Part shown: in pieces, positions 1-8,849 of the stretch | Numbering within the stretch: the first letter of the stretch is position 1 | Layout of the letters: every line of letters begins with the position of its first letter | DNA from: a bacterium | GTDB taxonomy: Bacteria > Ratteibacteria > UBA8468 > B48-G9 > DSTR01 | DNA: 62,012 nt | Direction of reading: 5' to 3' | Assembly: GCA_029551285.1 (NCBI GenBank) | Contig: JAKPFT010000021.1 | Span: 1 to 62,012, forward strand | The notes under the pieces: generated by a model | Database searches by the model: none | The model's input: only the letters and a program-made list of their open reading frames with translations | Told to the model about the DNA's origin: nothing | Made by a program: the position numbers and the translations under genes

Positions 1-198
1 GTGTGCGGGGGAATCCAGTTCTTCCAAGCCCATCTCTTTCCTTCTTCAGGTCTATCCCCGCGTGTGCGGGGGAATCTCTTCAAGCTCACGCTGTTCCAGC
101 TCCAACCAGGGTCTATCCCCGCGTGTGCGGGGGAATCGCAAAAGGCCTTCACAATACTAATTTTCTGTAGGGTCTATCCCCGCGTGTGCGGGGGAATC
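1..198 (-). CRISPR. Type I-E CRISPR array, leader-proximal end (truncated by window edge)
   Basis: Three full 28-bp repeats lie at 49-76, 110-137 and 171-198, and a partial one at 1-15. They have exact 61-bp periodicity and 33-bp spacers at 16-48, 77-109 and 138-170. Read on the minus strand the repeat starts GATTCCCCCGC and ends GGGGATAGACC. Its CCCCGC-ACAC-GCGGGG palindrome is the hairpin that Cas6e recognises, and it resembles the E. coli type I-E repeat. The array sits just past cas2, as in other I-E loci, so the end at 198 is the leader end and the newest spacer should be 138-170. The rest of the array is outside the window. No spacer matches other sequence here by eye. Confidence 0.97.
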
Positions 199-240
199 TC
201 TTCTCGGTTCTTAATCATTGAAATCCCGTGAGTTAAATTT
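199..240 (-). promoter_or_regulatory. Probable CRISPR leader region
   Basis: Short A/T-rich gap between the cas2 stop codon and the first repeat. In type I-E loci this position holds the leader that promotes array transcription and spacer acquisition. It is only about 42 bp, so the leader may extend into the 3' end of cas2. No clear promoter hexamers are visible. Confidence 0.35.
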
Positions 241-576
241 TCAAAGACCGTTGTTTTCCGGAACCTCTTCGGCTTTTTTTCCGTTAGTGCTCCGGCGAAA
301 TGAAAGGAAAAAACCATCGTAGTTAACTATTTCTACAGGTGGCAACCCCAGTACGCGAACAGACTGACCGGCTGCTGCCGTTTTGTCAGTCCAGGTCATA
401 ACTATGGAACCGCCGCCGATCTCGTGAAACCACCCTTCAAGAACTCTCCAGACCTGATCTCTTGCGGCTGGATTCATTCCAGGCGCTGTGTACACGCCGG
501 GAGCTATCTCCAGCATGCAGGAAGCAAGAAAACCGCGAAACCTATCAGCCACATCTCTGGTAACTACAACGGTCAT
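241..576 (-). CDS. cas2: CRISPR-associated endonuclease Cas2, type I-E
   Basis: 111 aa. The N-terminus (MTVVVTRDVADRFRGFLA, then MLEIAPGVYT) has the CasCse2 form of Cas2 found in type I-E systems. Cas2 forms the dimer at the centre of the Cas1-Cas2 integrase that inserts new spacers. The C-terminal part beyond about residue 90 (FRRSTNGKKAEEVPENNGL) is charged and variable. The start codon overlaps the cas1 stop (ATGA, 573-576), showing translational coupling. It is the last gene of the cas operon and the closest to the array. Confidence 0.95.
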   Translation of the reverse strand: MTVVVTRDVADRFRGFLASCMLEIAPGVYTAPGMNPAARDQVWRVLEGWFHEIGGGSIVMTWTDKTAAAGQSVRVLGLPPVEIVNYDGFFLSFRRSTNGKKAEEVPENNGL

Positions 577-1433
577 TGTGGAATAAGCTCCTTGATTCTA
601 TCAATCATTCTTGAAATAACTTTTTTCTGCCGAAACCGTACTCCGCAGAGTTTGCGTATCTGACGTTCAAGGTCCATCATGCCTGTCTCACGCATCAAAC
701 GTAGGCCTTCAAAAGCAGTGGGAATAGTAATTTCGTCCCGAAAAAGGTCAGCGATGTCAAGGGAGAAAGCATTAGAGGAATCTTCATGAATAAAACCAAG
801 AGCAGGAATTGTTCCGGTGGCCACCACGGCCACGGTAGCTGCCGCTTCCACTGCGGTAGCGGCGTGATTAATGGCTTGATTTGGGTCATCATTGGATTCC
901 GGATGAGAGCGGTCGTACCGACGGCCGTGCCATTCAATACCATACTTCCGGGCGAGAAGATTGTACATCTCACGCATGCGGACTCCTTCCAAACCTCGCA
1001 ACTCCTCAATAGTTTTAGGTGGCGGAGTCTCTCCAATTCTGAAGGCATACATTTTCCTGATTACCTGCATCCTCGTTTCCGGGTTGCTCCAGAGTTGCAC
1101 CTGTCGTCTGGCAAGATATGAGTCCCCGGGTCCGATCGGCGGTGCGGTATATAATCTGACGCCATCATCCCCGACCGCGATCAAGGCTGTGCCATGTCTG
1201 GCAAGAAGACGAAAAACATCGTGGGTAACGGTGGTACCCGGCCCAATAAGAACCATGGACAGACGCTGAAAAGGAATGGCATAATCACCGGATTTCAGTT
1301 CTGAGTTATCCGAGGCAATGAAACGCAGGGTGCCATCTTCAACATAGAGGTTCCCTCGTGATAGCCATAACAACCCATGCCTGTCGGCATGAGGTATGGA
1401 CGCTGTTTCAAGACCCAATCGTCCTGACAACAT
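573..1433 (-). CDS. cas1: CRISPR-associated endonuclease/integrase Cas1, type I-E
   Basis: 286 aa, usual size for I-E Cas1. The metal-binding catalytic residues align with the E. coli enzyme (E141, H208, D218/D221) at a constant offset: E149 in LEGVRM, H216 in LGFIH, and D226/D229 in LDIADLFRDE. An N-terminal beta domain (about 1-95) is followed by the helical catalytic domain. It works with Cas2 to integrate protospacers at the leader end of the array. The 5' end overlaps the 3' end of cas6e by 26 bp, and AAGGC precedes the ATG. Confidence 0.97.
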   Translation of the reverse strand: MLSGRLGLETASIPHADRHGLLWLSRGNLYVEDGTLRFIASDNSELKSGDYAIPFQRLSMVLIGPGTTVTHDVFRLLARHGTALIAVGDDGVRLYTAPPIGPGDSYLARRQVQLWSNPETRMQVIRKMYAFRIGETPPPKTIEELRGLEGVRMREMYNLLARKYGIEWHGRRYDRSHPESNDDPNQAINHAATAVEAAATVAVVATGTIPALGFIHEDSSNAFSLDIADLFRDEITIPTAFEGLRLMRETGMMDLERQIRKLCGVRFRQKKVISRMIDRIKELIPQ

Positions 1434-2181
1434 TTTGCCTTCCAGCCGGGCTTAAAAGAAGCATTCCGAAACCGAAAGCTCTATGCCGGCCAATCCCACG
1501 AGCCAGCAAATATTTGAATGCTTCCGGATTTCTAATTGCTATCTGACCCTGGTAAGTGACATCAGGTCGCTCAAGCGTAGTAAAATCACGGGATTTGTTG
1601 CGCCGAACAAACATTGAGCGTCGGTAACCCACAACTTTAACCTCAAGGCACTCAACCGCACCGTCAGTTTCCATCTTTTCCTTTAGCCAGGAACAGTATA
1701 CCTGGTATCTATCAAGTTTTTTGTCAGGACAACGGTCTAAAGCAGCAAGGAACACATCCACCTCGGCGCCCATTCTGACGCGAGAATTACCTCGGGCTTT
1801 CCTTTCCACAGGGCAAGCTCTTAACCGAAAACTCACCCTGTGACCTGCAGGGAATAAATCCGGCATTTTCTTGCTCGAAAAGTCCTCCCACCGCACTCCA
1901 GCACCAATAGTGGGCAGCATGCTCCTGGGCACTTCACGAAAAAGAGTTTTGTGGTCACTTTCACTGTAAGCGAGTACTTCCAGCCATGGTCCGATAGTTC
2001 TTGTGATAGCAAAGGGTTGCGGTCTTACTCGGCCAAAGAGAGCCGCCAACCGACAGTGTACGAGATAACCGAGGTCAAGTTGACGGGCAAAGACTTCTTT
2101 CCTCTCAGAGAGGCGAAATAGCGAGCGGCTGTCAAGAAAAAGACGAATAAGATAAAGAGGTTTCTCCCGGGTTTCCATCAT
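1408..2181 (-). CDS. cas6e: Cas6e (CasE/Cse3) pre-crRNA endoribonuclease
   Basis: 257 aa. It cuts the repeat hairpin of the pre-crRNA and stays bound to the 3' handle in Cascade. The family signature is the C-terminal glycine-rich loop GIGRHRAFGFGMLLLSP (about 228-244). The N-terminal region contains GYLVHCRLAALFG with a histidine (H42) in the place expected for the catalytic residue; that assignment is inferred. ATGATG at the 5' end offers two adjacent starts; the first is used here. The gap to cas5e is 1 bp, so it is part of the same operon. Confidence 0.93.
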   Translation of the reverse strand: MMETREKPLYLIRLFLDSRSLFRLSERKEVFARQLDLGYLVHCRLAALFGRVRPQPFAITRTIGPWLEVLAYSESDHKTLFREVPRSMLPTIGAGVRWEDFSSKKMPDLFPAGHRVSFRLRACPVERKARGNSRVRMGAEVDVFLAALDRCPDKKLDRYQVYCSWLKEKMETDGAVECLEVKVVGYRRSMFVRRNKSRDFTTLERPDVTYQGQIAIRNPEAFKYLLARGIGRHRAFGFGMLLLSPAGRQNVVRTIGS

Positions 2182-2182
2182 T

Positions 2183-2890
2183 TTAGCCTAAGTCAATTTC
2201 ACCTTCCCAGACCAGTCTTTCTCCACTATGAATCTGATTGAGCCAATCCCGACAATCAAAAAGCGAAAACAAATGTTCCTCATCAAGGTTGGCGGCTTCT
2301 TCAGCAGGAAGTTGCACCAGAAGTTTACCCCCGATGTATAGGTGTTTTATCGCTGCCAGTAAAGAGTTAGCCTGAAGCACCTTCCGTTTCATTATACAGG
2401 AAGGCACGCAGGATTTCCGCCCAATAAACAGTGGTCTGACAGGATGGTCTAAAAAGTGTTCCACCTCGGCAAGTGTCGGCGTTTTCTCTGGTAACTGAAG
2501 AGTGAACAAAACGGTGCAGCAGCAATCCGCATAATACGGCCGGTACCTTATGTGCGTTGCTTTAGCCACACTGCTTTCCCTGTCCTCCCGGTAGCCATGA
2601 GTGGTCCAGCCTGTGGCATTGAGAAAGTCCTGGCTGAAATCCACTGTTTGATAGTCTTCTATCAGAAAACCCGGTCTGTCAATTACCGAGCCAAAGTAAA
2701 GTCGTTCTTGGAGTTCATTCAAGATAAGAGCGTCCTCGTGCGCTAACCCAAGAGCGTTGCCGAGCAATCCCGTGACCATGGAGGCCGCAGGAAACCGGCG
2801 GTTTCGGCCGTAATTGTCCACTATCGGGCCCCCAAAGGATAACAGCGGCGCTTCAAGACGCAGCACAATGAAGGTTTTGGCGCCATTCAT
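2183..2890 (-). CDS. cas5e: Cas5e (CasD) Cascade subunit
   Basis: 235 aa with the start used here. Cas5e caps the 5' handle of the crRNA in Cascade. The N-terminus TFIVLRLEAPLLSFG and the following RRFPAASMVTGLLGNALG are the conserved Cas5 RAMP signature (beta strand 1 and the P-S/T-M/K-S-x-V-x-G-L-L segment). The open frame extends 7 codons further up, but the ATG at 2890 overlaps the cas7e stop in an ATGA arrangement and has GGTGAAG upstream, so it is preferred. The C-terminal thumb region ends in an acidic tail. Confidence 0.93.
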   Translation of the reverse strand: MNGAKTFIVLRLEAPLLSFGGPIVDNYGRNRRFPAASMVTGLLGNALGLAHEDALILNELQERLYFGSVIDRPGFLIEDYQTVDFSQDFLNATGWTTHGYREDRESSVAKATHIRYRPYYADCCCTVLFTLQLPEKTPTLAEVEHFLDHPVRPLFIGRKSCVPSCIMKRKVLQANSLLAAIKHLYIGGKLLVQLPAEEAANLDEEHLFSLFDCRDWLNQIHSGERLVWEGEIDLG

Positions 2891-4101
2891 GTCTTCACCA
2901 TCAAATTGCACCAGGTAGCCAGGTCCTTCAGAGATGCTACTTTTTCAGCCGGGAAAGCGCTAAGGTCAACTATAGCCGCTACCCGACGTTCTTCTTCCCT
3001 TCCGTACATACGGTCAAAGTTTTGCAGATATTCGGAAAGAGCCAGCACTGCTGATTTAAGAACATCTCCCCTAGTCAAGTCAACGGGTTTCAGAAAAGCA
3101 TTTGCCAGTGTCCGTGGCTGCCTCTGGCCGCACTCAGCCAGCAGGAGATGGGCATAACTATATGGAGCCGTGGAACCTCGTTTTGCACCTGGAGAAACAG
3201 TAGCGATCAGATGGACAAGATGTTCCACCACCTGACCGGCCAGCGTCCGGTCGGCACTTTGCCACTCCTTTCTGTCACAGCCTTCAATGTTTGAGACAAG
3301 TTGGGGGATATCCACCACTACGTAGCCGTAGAACAAACCGCTGGTTAACTCTGTCTCTCCCAGATGAGCACTACCAAGTTCTTCTGTTTCCGCAACCAGG
3401 TCATCCACTGCCGTAAAGTAGTCGGCCTCAACTTCTTCACCGTGGACAGTGAAAGCGTGCGCCACATGGACCGCCGCGTCGCCCCGGCTCAGAATATCGC
3501 TGGTGACCATCCTGCCAAAGAGAGCGGCATCCAGACCAAGCGGCGCCTTGCAGTTTTTTGCCAGAGCTTCAAAATTTTGCCTCATTTCTTTTCCTCTGGC
3601 GCCGAGATTATCCAGATGCTTTTTCAATGCTTTGGGGTCATCGCTGAACTGCTGAAGAAGAGTTCTCGTCCAGTTGAGAATATACTGAATCTCTGGCCGG
3701 CCCAGAACAATAACCTGGTTTGTCTCTGCTGTCGCTGTCCCGGCATCTTCAACTTCTTCCTCTTGCTTCCTTTTGCCGACACTCTTACCCAGAAGAAGTT
3801 TGCTGACCTCGTCCAGAACAATTCTGACGGCGTTTTCCGAAAATCCTTCCCGCACGAGGGGCGGAAGGATTTCCTTTTCAAAAATTTTCCTGGAACGCAG
3901 CGACATAGGAAGACCGAGATTGCTCAGAGCATATGAATCTTCTGCCGTCCGCCAGTGGCGTTTCAAGCATTGTGAGGATATACGAATTCTACTTGTGCCG
4001 CCGAAAGGGACACGCTTTGCCAGACCTACATCGTCCCGGTTGAGTAAACTTGCCGGATATGAAGTAAGAAAATGCAACTGCAAGAATTTTGGCTCGCTCA
4101 T
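2887..4101 (-). CDS. cas7e: Cas7e (CasC/Cse4) Cascade backbone subunit
   Basis: 404 aa. Six copies of this RAMP protein form the Cascade backbone along the crRNA. The N-terminus (LQLHFLTSYPASLLNRDDVGLAKRVPFGG, split by R-rich IRISSQCLKRHWR) is the conserved Csd/Cse4 signature for RNA binding. It is longer than E. coli CasC (363 aa); the extra length lies around residues 110-135, which are Lys/Glu/Thr-rich (KRKQEEEVEDAGTATAETNQ) and look like a disordered loop. The ATG overlaps the cse2 stop (ATGA). Confidence 0.95.
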   Translation of the reverse strand: MSEPKFLQLHFLTSYPASLLNRDDVGLAKRVPFGGTSRIRISSQCLKRHWRTAEDSYALSNLGLPMSLRSRKIFEKEILPPLVREGFSENAVRIVLDEVSKLLLGKSVGKRKQEEEVEDAGTATAETNQVIVLGRPEIQYILNWTRTLLQQFSDDPKALKKHLDNLGARGKEMRQNFEALAKNCKAPLGLDAALFGRMVTSDILSRGDAAVHVAHAFTVHGEEVEADYFTAVDDLVAETEELGSAHLGETELTSGLFYGYVVVDIPQLVSNIEGCDRKEWQSADRTLAGQVVEHLVHLIATVSPGAKRGSTAPYSYAHLLLAECGQRQPRTLANAFLKPVDLTRGDVLKSAVLALSEYLQNFDRMYGREEERRVAAIVDLSAFPAEKVASLKDLATWCNLMVKT

Positions 4102-4628
4102 CCTTTTCCTCCTTTGTCCTGCCGTTCAAGACTCCAGTAATAATCACGGGCAATGCTTCTTCTGATTTCTTCACTCCTGGCCTCATCACGGACAAGGATT
4201 AACCGGGAGAGTGTTACCCAATCAATGGAAGCTCCCCTGGAGGCAAGAAAAATGCTCAAACGACGAAGCGCTGTCCACAGACCTGGTCCCTCAATTCTCA
4301 GCAACTTCAACAGCCGCTGCTCAGCAAAGCCTTGCTCCGCAAGAACCTTTCCGACGGACCGCCCTTTTTGATGAGGGAAAGGCAACATGCGCGCCATTGA
4401 GGAAATGATGGCCGCCCAGCAACTTTCCTCCTGCACTGTTAGTGGCCTTTCCGGGCTGATAAGGTTGACGACATACCTCCAGAAAGCTGGAGAATCAGGA
4501 TGTTCTGGGCTAAGACGACGAAGACTGGCCACTTCTCCACGGTCAGCCGTCCTCAACGCGGCACTTAACATCTCAATAATTTCTTCAAGAGTTTTGTGAC
4601 GAGAAGAAATTTCACCGGTCTCTGCCAT
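4098..4628 (-). CDS. cse2: Cse2 (CasB, Cas11e) Cascade small subunit
   Basis: 176 aa. All-helical small subunit; two copies form the belly of Cascade and stabilise the R-loop. Conserved features are FWRYVVNL, CWAAIISSMARML and the basic C-terminal RRSIARDYYWSL helix. The frame is open far upstream, inside cse1, but the ATG at 4628 follows AAGGAGTTAGG, a strong ribosome-binding site, and gives the family's usual length. The gap from cse1 is 25 bp. Confidence 0.92.
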   Translation of the reverse strand: MAETGEISSRHKTLEEIIEMLSAALRTADRGEVASLRRLSPEHPDSPAFWRYVVNLISPERPLTVQEESCWAAIISSMARMLPFPHQKGRSVGKVLAEQGFAEQRLLKLLRIEGPGLWTALRRLSIFLASRGASIDWVTLSRLILVRDEARSEEIRRSIARDYYWSLERQDKGGKG

Positions 4629-4653
4629 CCTAACTCCTTGTAAAGAATATCCC

Positions 4654-6129
4654 TCACAAACTGCGACGAACACCACGCTCGTAAACTGCCTGCGCCTGAG
4701 CAACTGCTTTATAGCGCGACGCTGTTGACACGGGCAAGGCTTTTTCTGCCCGGGAAAGTATTTCCCTTCCCTTTTCAACCACTTTCTCTTTCCAGATGCT
4801 GAGACGTTCTTGTTCCGGACTTTTGAGAGCCAGCCAGAGTACGGGAAAGAACATCTCGTCAATTTCCCTGTCAAAGTAACGCAGCCAGTGGTTAGTCTTG
4901 CCTGATTTTAAGAGCTTAAGAAGGGCTTGTTTCAAAGCCCTGTCCCGGATGACGCCGGCCAGCCTTACGAATTCACCGGCAAGACGTCCCAGGACGGCTC
5001 TGCTTTCCTGCCTCTGAAACCACGAACGAACCGCAGTGTCAATCGGGATGACTCTTTCATGAAACCCTTGAGTTTGGCCCTGCCCCCGTGCCAGCACTAC
5101 TGCGTGCACAAGGTTATCATCAGAGCAGAACTCCTGGCATAGGCCAGGCTGGTAATCATTGCCAAAGAGTAGTTTCTGGAGCAGTCCATATTCAAATCCG
5201 TTCTTGCCCACAGTAAGGACGCTATCTTTAGCCCGGTCAACTGGCGCCCACGGATCTCCGGTCTTACCTTTCAGTTCACCGGCGTTCACTCTATTACTGG
5301 CAGAACCTCTGTTAAAAAGAACTATCCTGTCTTCATCAACTGTGAGACGAAGGCGCCGACAGACCTCAATGTAGAAGGGGTCCAGACACTCTACGGAAAG
5401 GGATTCATTTCCATCCCACGGCTCTAACCAGAGGAGAGCTAAACCACCCTGCCTTTGAAAGAAAGGATAGCCCATCAGAAGGCTCTCCCGCTTTTCAAGC
5501 AAAATAGAAAGGTCTCTCCGGAACAGGTCCGTCCAGCGAAGACCAGAGGTGTAGCGAACGCAGGGGCGGCTACCATACCCTCCGTTCATCCGGCTGATGC
5601 CGTAGTTTCGTCCGCCTTTTCCAAGACCAAGATAACCCTGCATAGTCTGCAAAGTTACCAGTGAATAAATCCAGTGGTCTGGCTGAGGGCAACGAATTCG
5701 CCTTATTTTGACATCATGGTTCTTGCTTGTCACCAGAATGTCATTTTCATCTGGGGTGTAGTATGGTCCACCAAAACCATCCAGGTTACCTTCCGGCACA
5801 GGAGATTGCATGAAGGCTGGCTTGCTCAGGTCTTCAACAACTAACTGCCATGGTTCATCCTGAGCAAAACCCCGGGTCAGATTCCGCAAAAGTTCCATCC
5901 ATTCAGCAGGAGTATGCGGTATTTTATGTTCTCCTGCTGCGTGCAACGAAATGGCTCCAAGTTGCACCAGGAAGGCGTGCCAGGCTTGCTTTTGGTGAAA
6001 ACAAAGGTTGCTGAAGGAAAGCGTTTCGCCTGTGGAAAGGAAGGCAAAGACCTCAGGTAAGGAACAGGCAAATTTTTCTCTGTTGTTCGCGGTTACCTGA
6101 AACAATTTCTCGTTAAGAAGATTGTACAT
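4654..6129 (-). CDS. cse1: Cse1 (CasA, Cas8e) Cascade large subunit
   Basis: 491 aa, normal for Cas8e (about 500). It recognises the PAM and recruits Cas3. Family marks include the N-terminal FAFLSTGETLSFSNLCFHQKQAWHAFLVQL region, LVTLQTMQGYLGLGKGGRNYGISRMNGG (given here in two overlapping parts: LVTLQTMQGY and GGRNYGISRMNGG), and a C-terminal four-helix bundle. The start overlaps the cas3 end by 17 bp. Confidence 0.94.
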   Translation of the reverse strand: MYNLLNEKLFQVTANNREKFACSLPEVFAFLSTGETLSFSNLCFHQKQAWHAFLVQLGAISLHAAGEHKIPHTPAEWMELLRNLTRGFAQDEPWQLVVEDLSKPAFMQSPVPEGNLDGFGGPYYTPDENDILVTSKNHDVKIRRIRCPQPDHWIYSLVTLQTMQGYLGLGKGGRNYGISRMNGGYGSRPCVRYTSGLRWTDLFRRDLSILLEKRESLLMGYPFFQRQGGLALLWLEPWDGNESLSVECLDPFYIEVCRRLRLTVDEDRIVLFNRGSASNRVNAGELKGKTGDPWAPVDRAKDSVLTVGKNGFEYGLLQKLLFGNDYQPGLCQEFCSDDNLVHAVVLARGQGQTQGFHERVIPIDTAVRSWFQRQESRAVLGRLAGEFVRLAGVIRDRALKQALLKLLKSGKTNHWLRYFDREIDEMFFPVLWLALKSPEQERLSIWKEKVVEKGREILSRAEKALPVSTASRYKAVAQAQAVYERGVRRSL

Positions 6130-8746
6130 ATTGCCTCAGACCAAGACGGTCATATACAAAGCGACTTCGGTCTGCGGTAAATACGACTCTGCCGTCTTCC
6201 TGGGAGACATTTTGCACTTTAGTATCCGGGGAAGTCAAGTTCTTCGCCATCCACCACGGCACACTGAGAGTTTTTACCCTTTCTCCAAATGGCCCGATAA
6301 CAGGCTCTTCAAACCACAGCAGTCTATCTCCTTCTCCCAGACGGGTCATAATTTCCGTTTCCGCATCAGGGAAGAGGCAGTCCGCTTCGCCGAATGGTAC
6401 TGAAGTATCTAACAGGTTAAGTCTTGCTGCCTGCCCGTGAGCCAGTAAAATTCCTTCTATTTTTTGCTGGTGAAGGTGCCAGGCCGAGCCAGGTTCACTC
6501 GTAATTTTCTTCAAAATTTCCGGGTGGGTGGCAGATTCCACAAGGTAACGGTTCTGTTCAGGTATCTTTAGACAACTGTGCTCATCCAGCAGACGCCAGG
6601 TGGCTTCAATTACCCGGAGGTCCTCATAAACTGTACCCAGACCAAAAGGACCACTCGCCCTGCCCTTCTCAGAACCGTTCACCTGAATATAACTGCCAAG
6701 GTCTCTTTGTTCCGGGACGAGAACATAACAGAGTGGGTCGGCCGCACAGTCTGGTCTTTGTCTTGCTGCATGCCGATGCAACCGGCCAATTCTCTGAAGG
6801 AGGACATCCATCGGACAAAGGTCTGTAAAGAGAACATCAAAGTCAACATCAAGACTCTGTTCTACGGTTTGAGTACAAACTATCAGGTGCCCGCAGGTAC
6901 TAACAGACCTGGAAAAGGTACTTTCAATAGCGTTGTCCAGCAAACTGCGGTCTGTGGCGGAAAAACGAGAATGATGAAGTGTAACCACTCCCCGGCATCT
7001 GAAGAGAAACGGCGCTTCCAGGCCAGTTTGTTTTTCAATCTCTTCCTGGGTAGCGATGGCATCCTTAACCAGATTTCGCAATACGGCCACGCGGCCGCCA
7101 TTCCGGGCGTAATGAATCGCCAGGGCACTGATTTTCTTTGCATCCCCGGCGAAGGGGCACAGTTTAACATTAACTTTTTTGGGGGGCGTAGAGGAAGGAA
7201 TAGAAAACACCTGAAGCTCCTTCTCACCCCGATAATAGGAAAGTGCAGGATAGGGAAAACTCACGGCCCTTTCAAAGGAAGAGGTTGTCCCCTGAAGGCC
7301 TGCTGCAAACAGACGAGCCCGGGCAGAAGAACCCAGCGTGGCGGACATCAAAAGAACATGACCACCGGCAACGAGGTGTCGCTGGATAACCCTCTGGAGT
7401 AAACAAGTCATGTAGGCGTCACTGGCATGCACTTCGTCAACGACCAGGAGGTGCCTGGCTAAGGCAGAACCACGAAGGTGGGCATGCCGCACCATTAAGG
7501 ACGAGAGCAGTACCTGGTCAATGGTGCCAACGACAATGGGTGCTGCCAAATATCTCTTGGGATGCTCAGCAGCCCACCCACGATAGCGATATCGTTCTGC
7601 CTCCGTATCTGGCCACAGTACTTCAAAGGACGGCAGCATTTCTGCGCTTTGTTCGTCCACTCGGATATAACCCGGCACACCCAGAACAACTGGCGGAGAT
7701 AACTTCCGGAAAACAGTCTGAACTGCCTTGACGACACGCCGGTGCATCTGGGAGGCAGCGCTTCTGGTAGGAAGCGCAAAGTACATCCCCTCAACCAGAC
7801 CTTGCTTGAACAGTCGCAGGAAATGCCGGATAGCCATTTCGGTCTTACCCGAGCCAGTTTCGCTCTCAATCAGGATAACACTGCCAGAAGAAGGTGGAGG
7901 TAACGCCTCCATCTGTTTCTGGGATGGATAGGGGCGCTGACCATCAAAAGTTTGCTCAAAACCGGGCATATTTTCCATTAAAAAAGTCGTTGCTCCTTTC
8001 GTATCCATACCAAGTTTCTTCAGGGCTTCAGCCGCAGCCTGAACTGCAAAGTCTATTCTCGGTTCTGTTGCTGACCGGGCAAATGGGAAAAACCTTGTGT
8101 CAGAAGCTATCCAGTCAGCCAGGGTTACCAAACCGCAAAACATATGCTGGAATTCTGGATTTCCAGGTAAGATTTCAACCGTGTTTTCAAACGCAGCAGA
8201 AAACCATTCAGAGCATTGCGAAACAATCTGTTCAGCAGCCCTCAGTGGTGCATTCTCCCCCTCTTGCTGCCAGAATTTGGCCACACCGTTTGCCGGACTG
8301 ACTGGTTTACCATGATGAGAAAATGAAGCGGCCAGCAATTGACATATGTGTACAGGGTGTTCCACCCATCTTTGCAGATGTTGAAACTGGAAAAGATGTT
8401 TCGCGTGGGGCCAGAGAGATGAGTCGGTCAGAAGGGCCAACGCCTCGGAAGTGTGACCGGCCAGGGCAGATAAGTGCGGTCGCCACCGATTTTGAAAACC
8501 CCGGTTACACTTGCCGATATCGTGTAGCGCTGCCAGAAGTGCTAACCTTTGCCTTTGAATCTGATCCAGGTCTGAAAGACCACCGGTAGCCGCAAACCGC
8601 TGTCTGAGAACAGGCAGACTGTTCAGAATTGTGGCCAGGCAAACACCGACGTCGCAACAGTGGTCAAGAAGAGGATGCCAGGTAACAACAGAATTGTCCT
8701 GACTAACTGCAACCTTCGCCCACGGACAAGAAGGTGGTCCTTCCAT
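6113..8746 (-). CDS. cas3: Cas3 HD nuclease-helicase, type I-E
   Basis: 877 aa with an ATG at 8746. It nicks and degrades target DNA recruited by Cascade. An N-terminal HD nuclease domain shows HPLLDH (H24, H29) and ALHDIGK (H75-D76, K79). A superfamily 2 helicase follows with Walker A SETGSGKTEMA (K301) and the DEVH box (437-440), then motif III MSATLG and the QRIGRLHRH motif VI. The frame continues 60 codons upstream, but a good promoter at 8781-8809 would lie inside that extension and the added residues look unlike Cas3, so the internal ATG is used. It heads the operon, which runs through to cas2 with overlaps. Confidence 0.92.
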   Translation of the reverse strand: MEGPPSCPWAKVAVSQDNSVVTWHPLLDHCCDVGVCLATILNSLPVLRQRFAATGGLSDLDQIQRQRLALLAALHDIGKCNRGFQNRWRPHLSALAGHTSEALALLTDSSLWPHAKHLFQFQHLQRWVEHPVHICQLLAASFSHHGKPVSPANGVAKFWQQEGENAPLRAAEQIVSQCSEWFSAAFENTVEILPGNPEFQHMFCGLVTLADWIASDTRFFPFARSATEPRIDFAVQAAAEALKKLGMDTKGATTFLMENMPGFEQTFDGQRPYPSQKQMEALPPPSSGSVILIESETGSGKTEMAIRHFLRLFKQGLVEGMYFALPTRSAASQMHRRVVKAVQTVFRKLSPPVVLGVPGYIRVDEQSAEMLPSFEVLWPDTEAERYRYRGWAAEHPKRYLAAPIVVGTIDQVLLSSLMVRHAHLRGSALARHLLVVDEVHASDAYMTCLLQRVIQRHLVAGGHVLLMSATLGSSARARLFAAGLQGTTSSFERAVSFPYPALSYYRGEKELQVFSIPSSTPPKKVNVKLCPFAGDAKKISALAIHYARNGGRVAVLRNLVKDAIATQEEIEKQTGLEAPFLFRCRGVVTLHHSRFSATDRSLLDNAIESTFSRSVSTCGHLIVCTQTVEQSLDVDFDVLFTDLCPMDVLLQRIGRLHRHAARQRPDCAADPLCYVLVPEQRDLGSYIQVNGSEKGRASGPFGLGTVYEDLRVIEATWRLLDEHSCLKIPEQNRYLVESATHPEILKKITSEPGSAWHLHQQKIEGILLAHGQAARLNLLDTSVPFGEADCLFPDAETEIMTRLGEGDRLLWFEEPVIGPFGERVKTLSVPWWMAKNLTSPDTKVQNVSQEDGRVVFTADRSRFVYDRLGLRQYVQSS

Positions 8747-8780
8747 TGGCAGTTTAGAAACCGGTCTTGATGCCGCGTTT

Positions 8781-8809
8781 ATTCTACAATTAAGATGGAC
8801 CAACAGCAA
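8781..8809 (-). promoter_or_regulatory. Promoter of the cas operon
   Basis: On the minus strand TTGCTG (8804-8809) is separated by exactly 17 bp from TAGAAT (8781-8786). This is a near-consensus sigma70-type promoter and puts the transcript start near 8774, about 28 nt before the cas3 ATG. It also decides the cas3 start. Confidence 0.7.
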
Positions 8810-8849
8810 GACTCGGCAAAGGTCGGAAGACGGAAGCGGCCGGAGACAA

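Noticed and set aside
1-231. A plus-strand open frame through the CRISPR repeats
   Set aside because: It is the repeats read as codons; the array explains it fully.
4628-4874. An N-terminally extended Cse2 start at 4874
   Set aside because: The extension is just cse1 read in another frame; a strong ribosome-binding site marks 4628.
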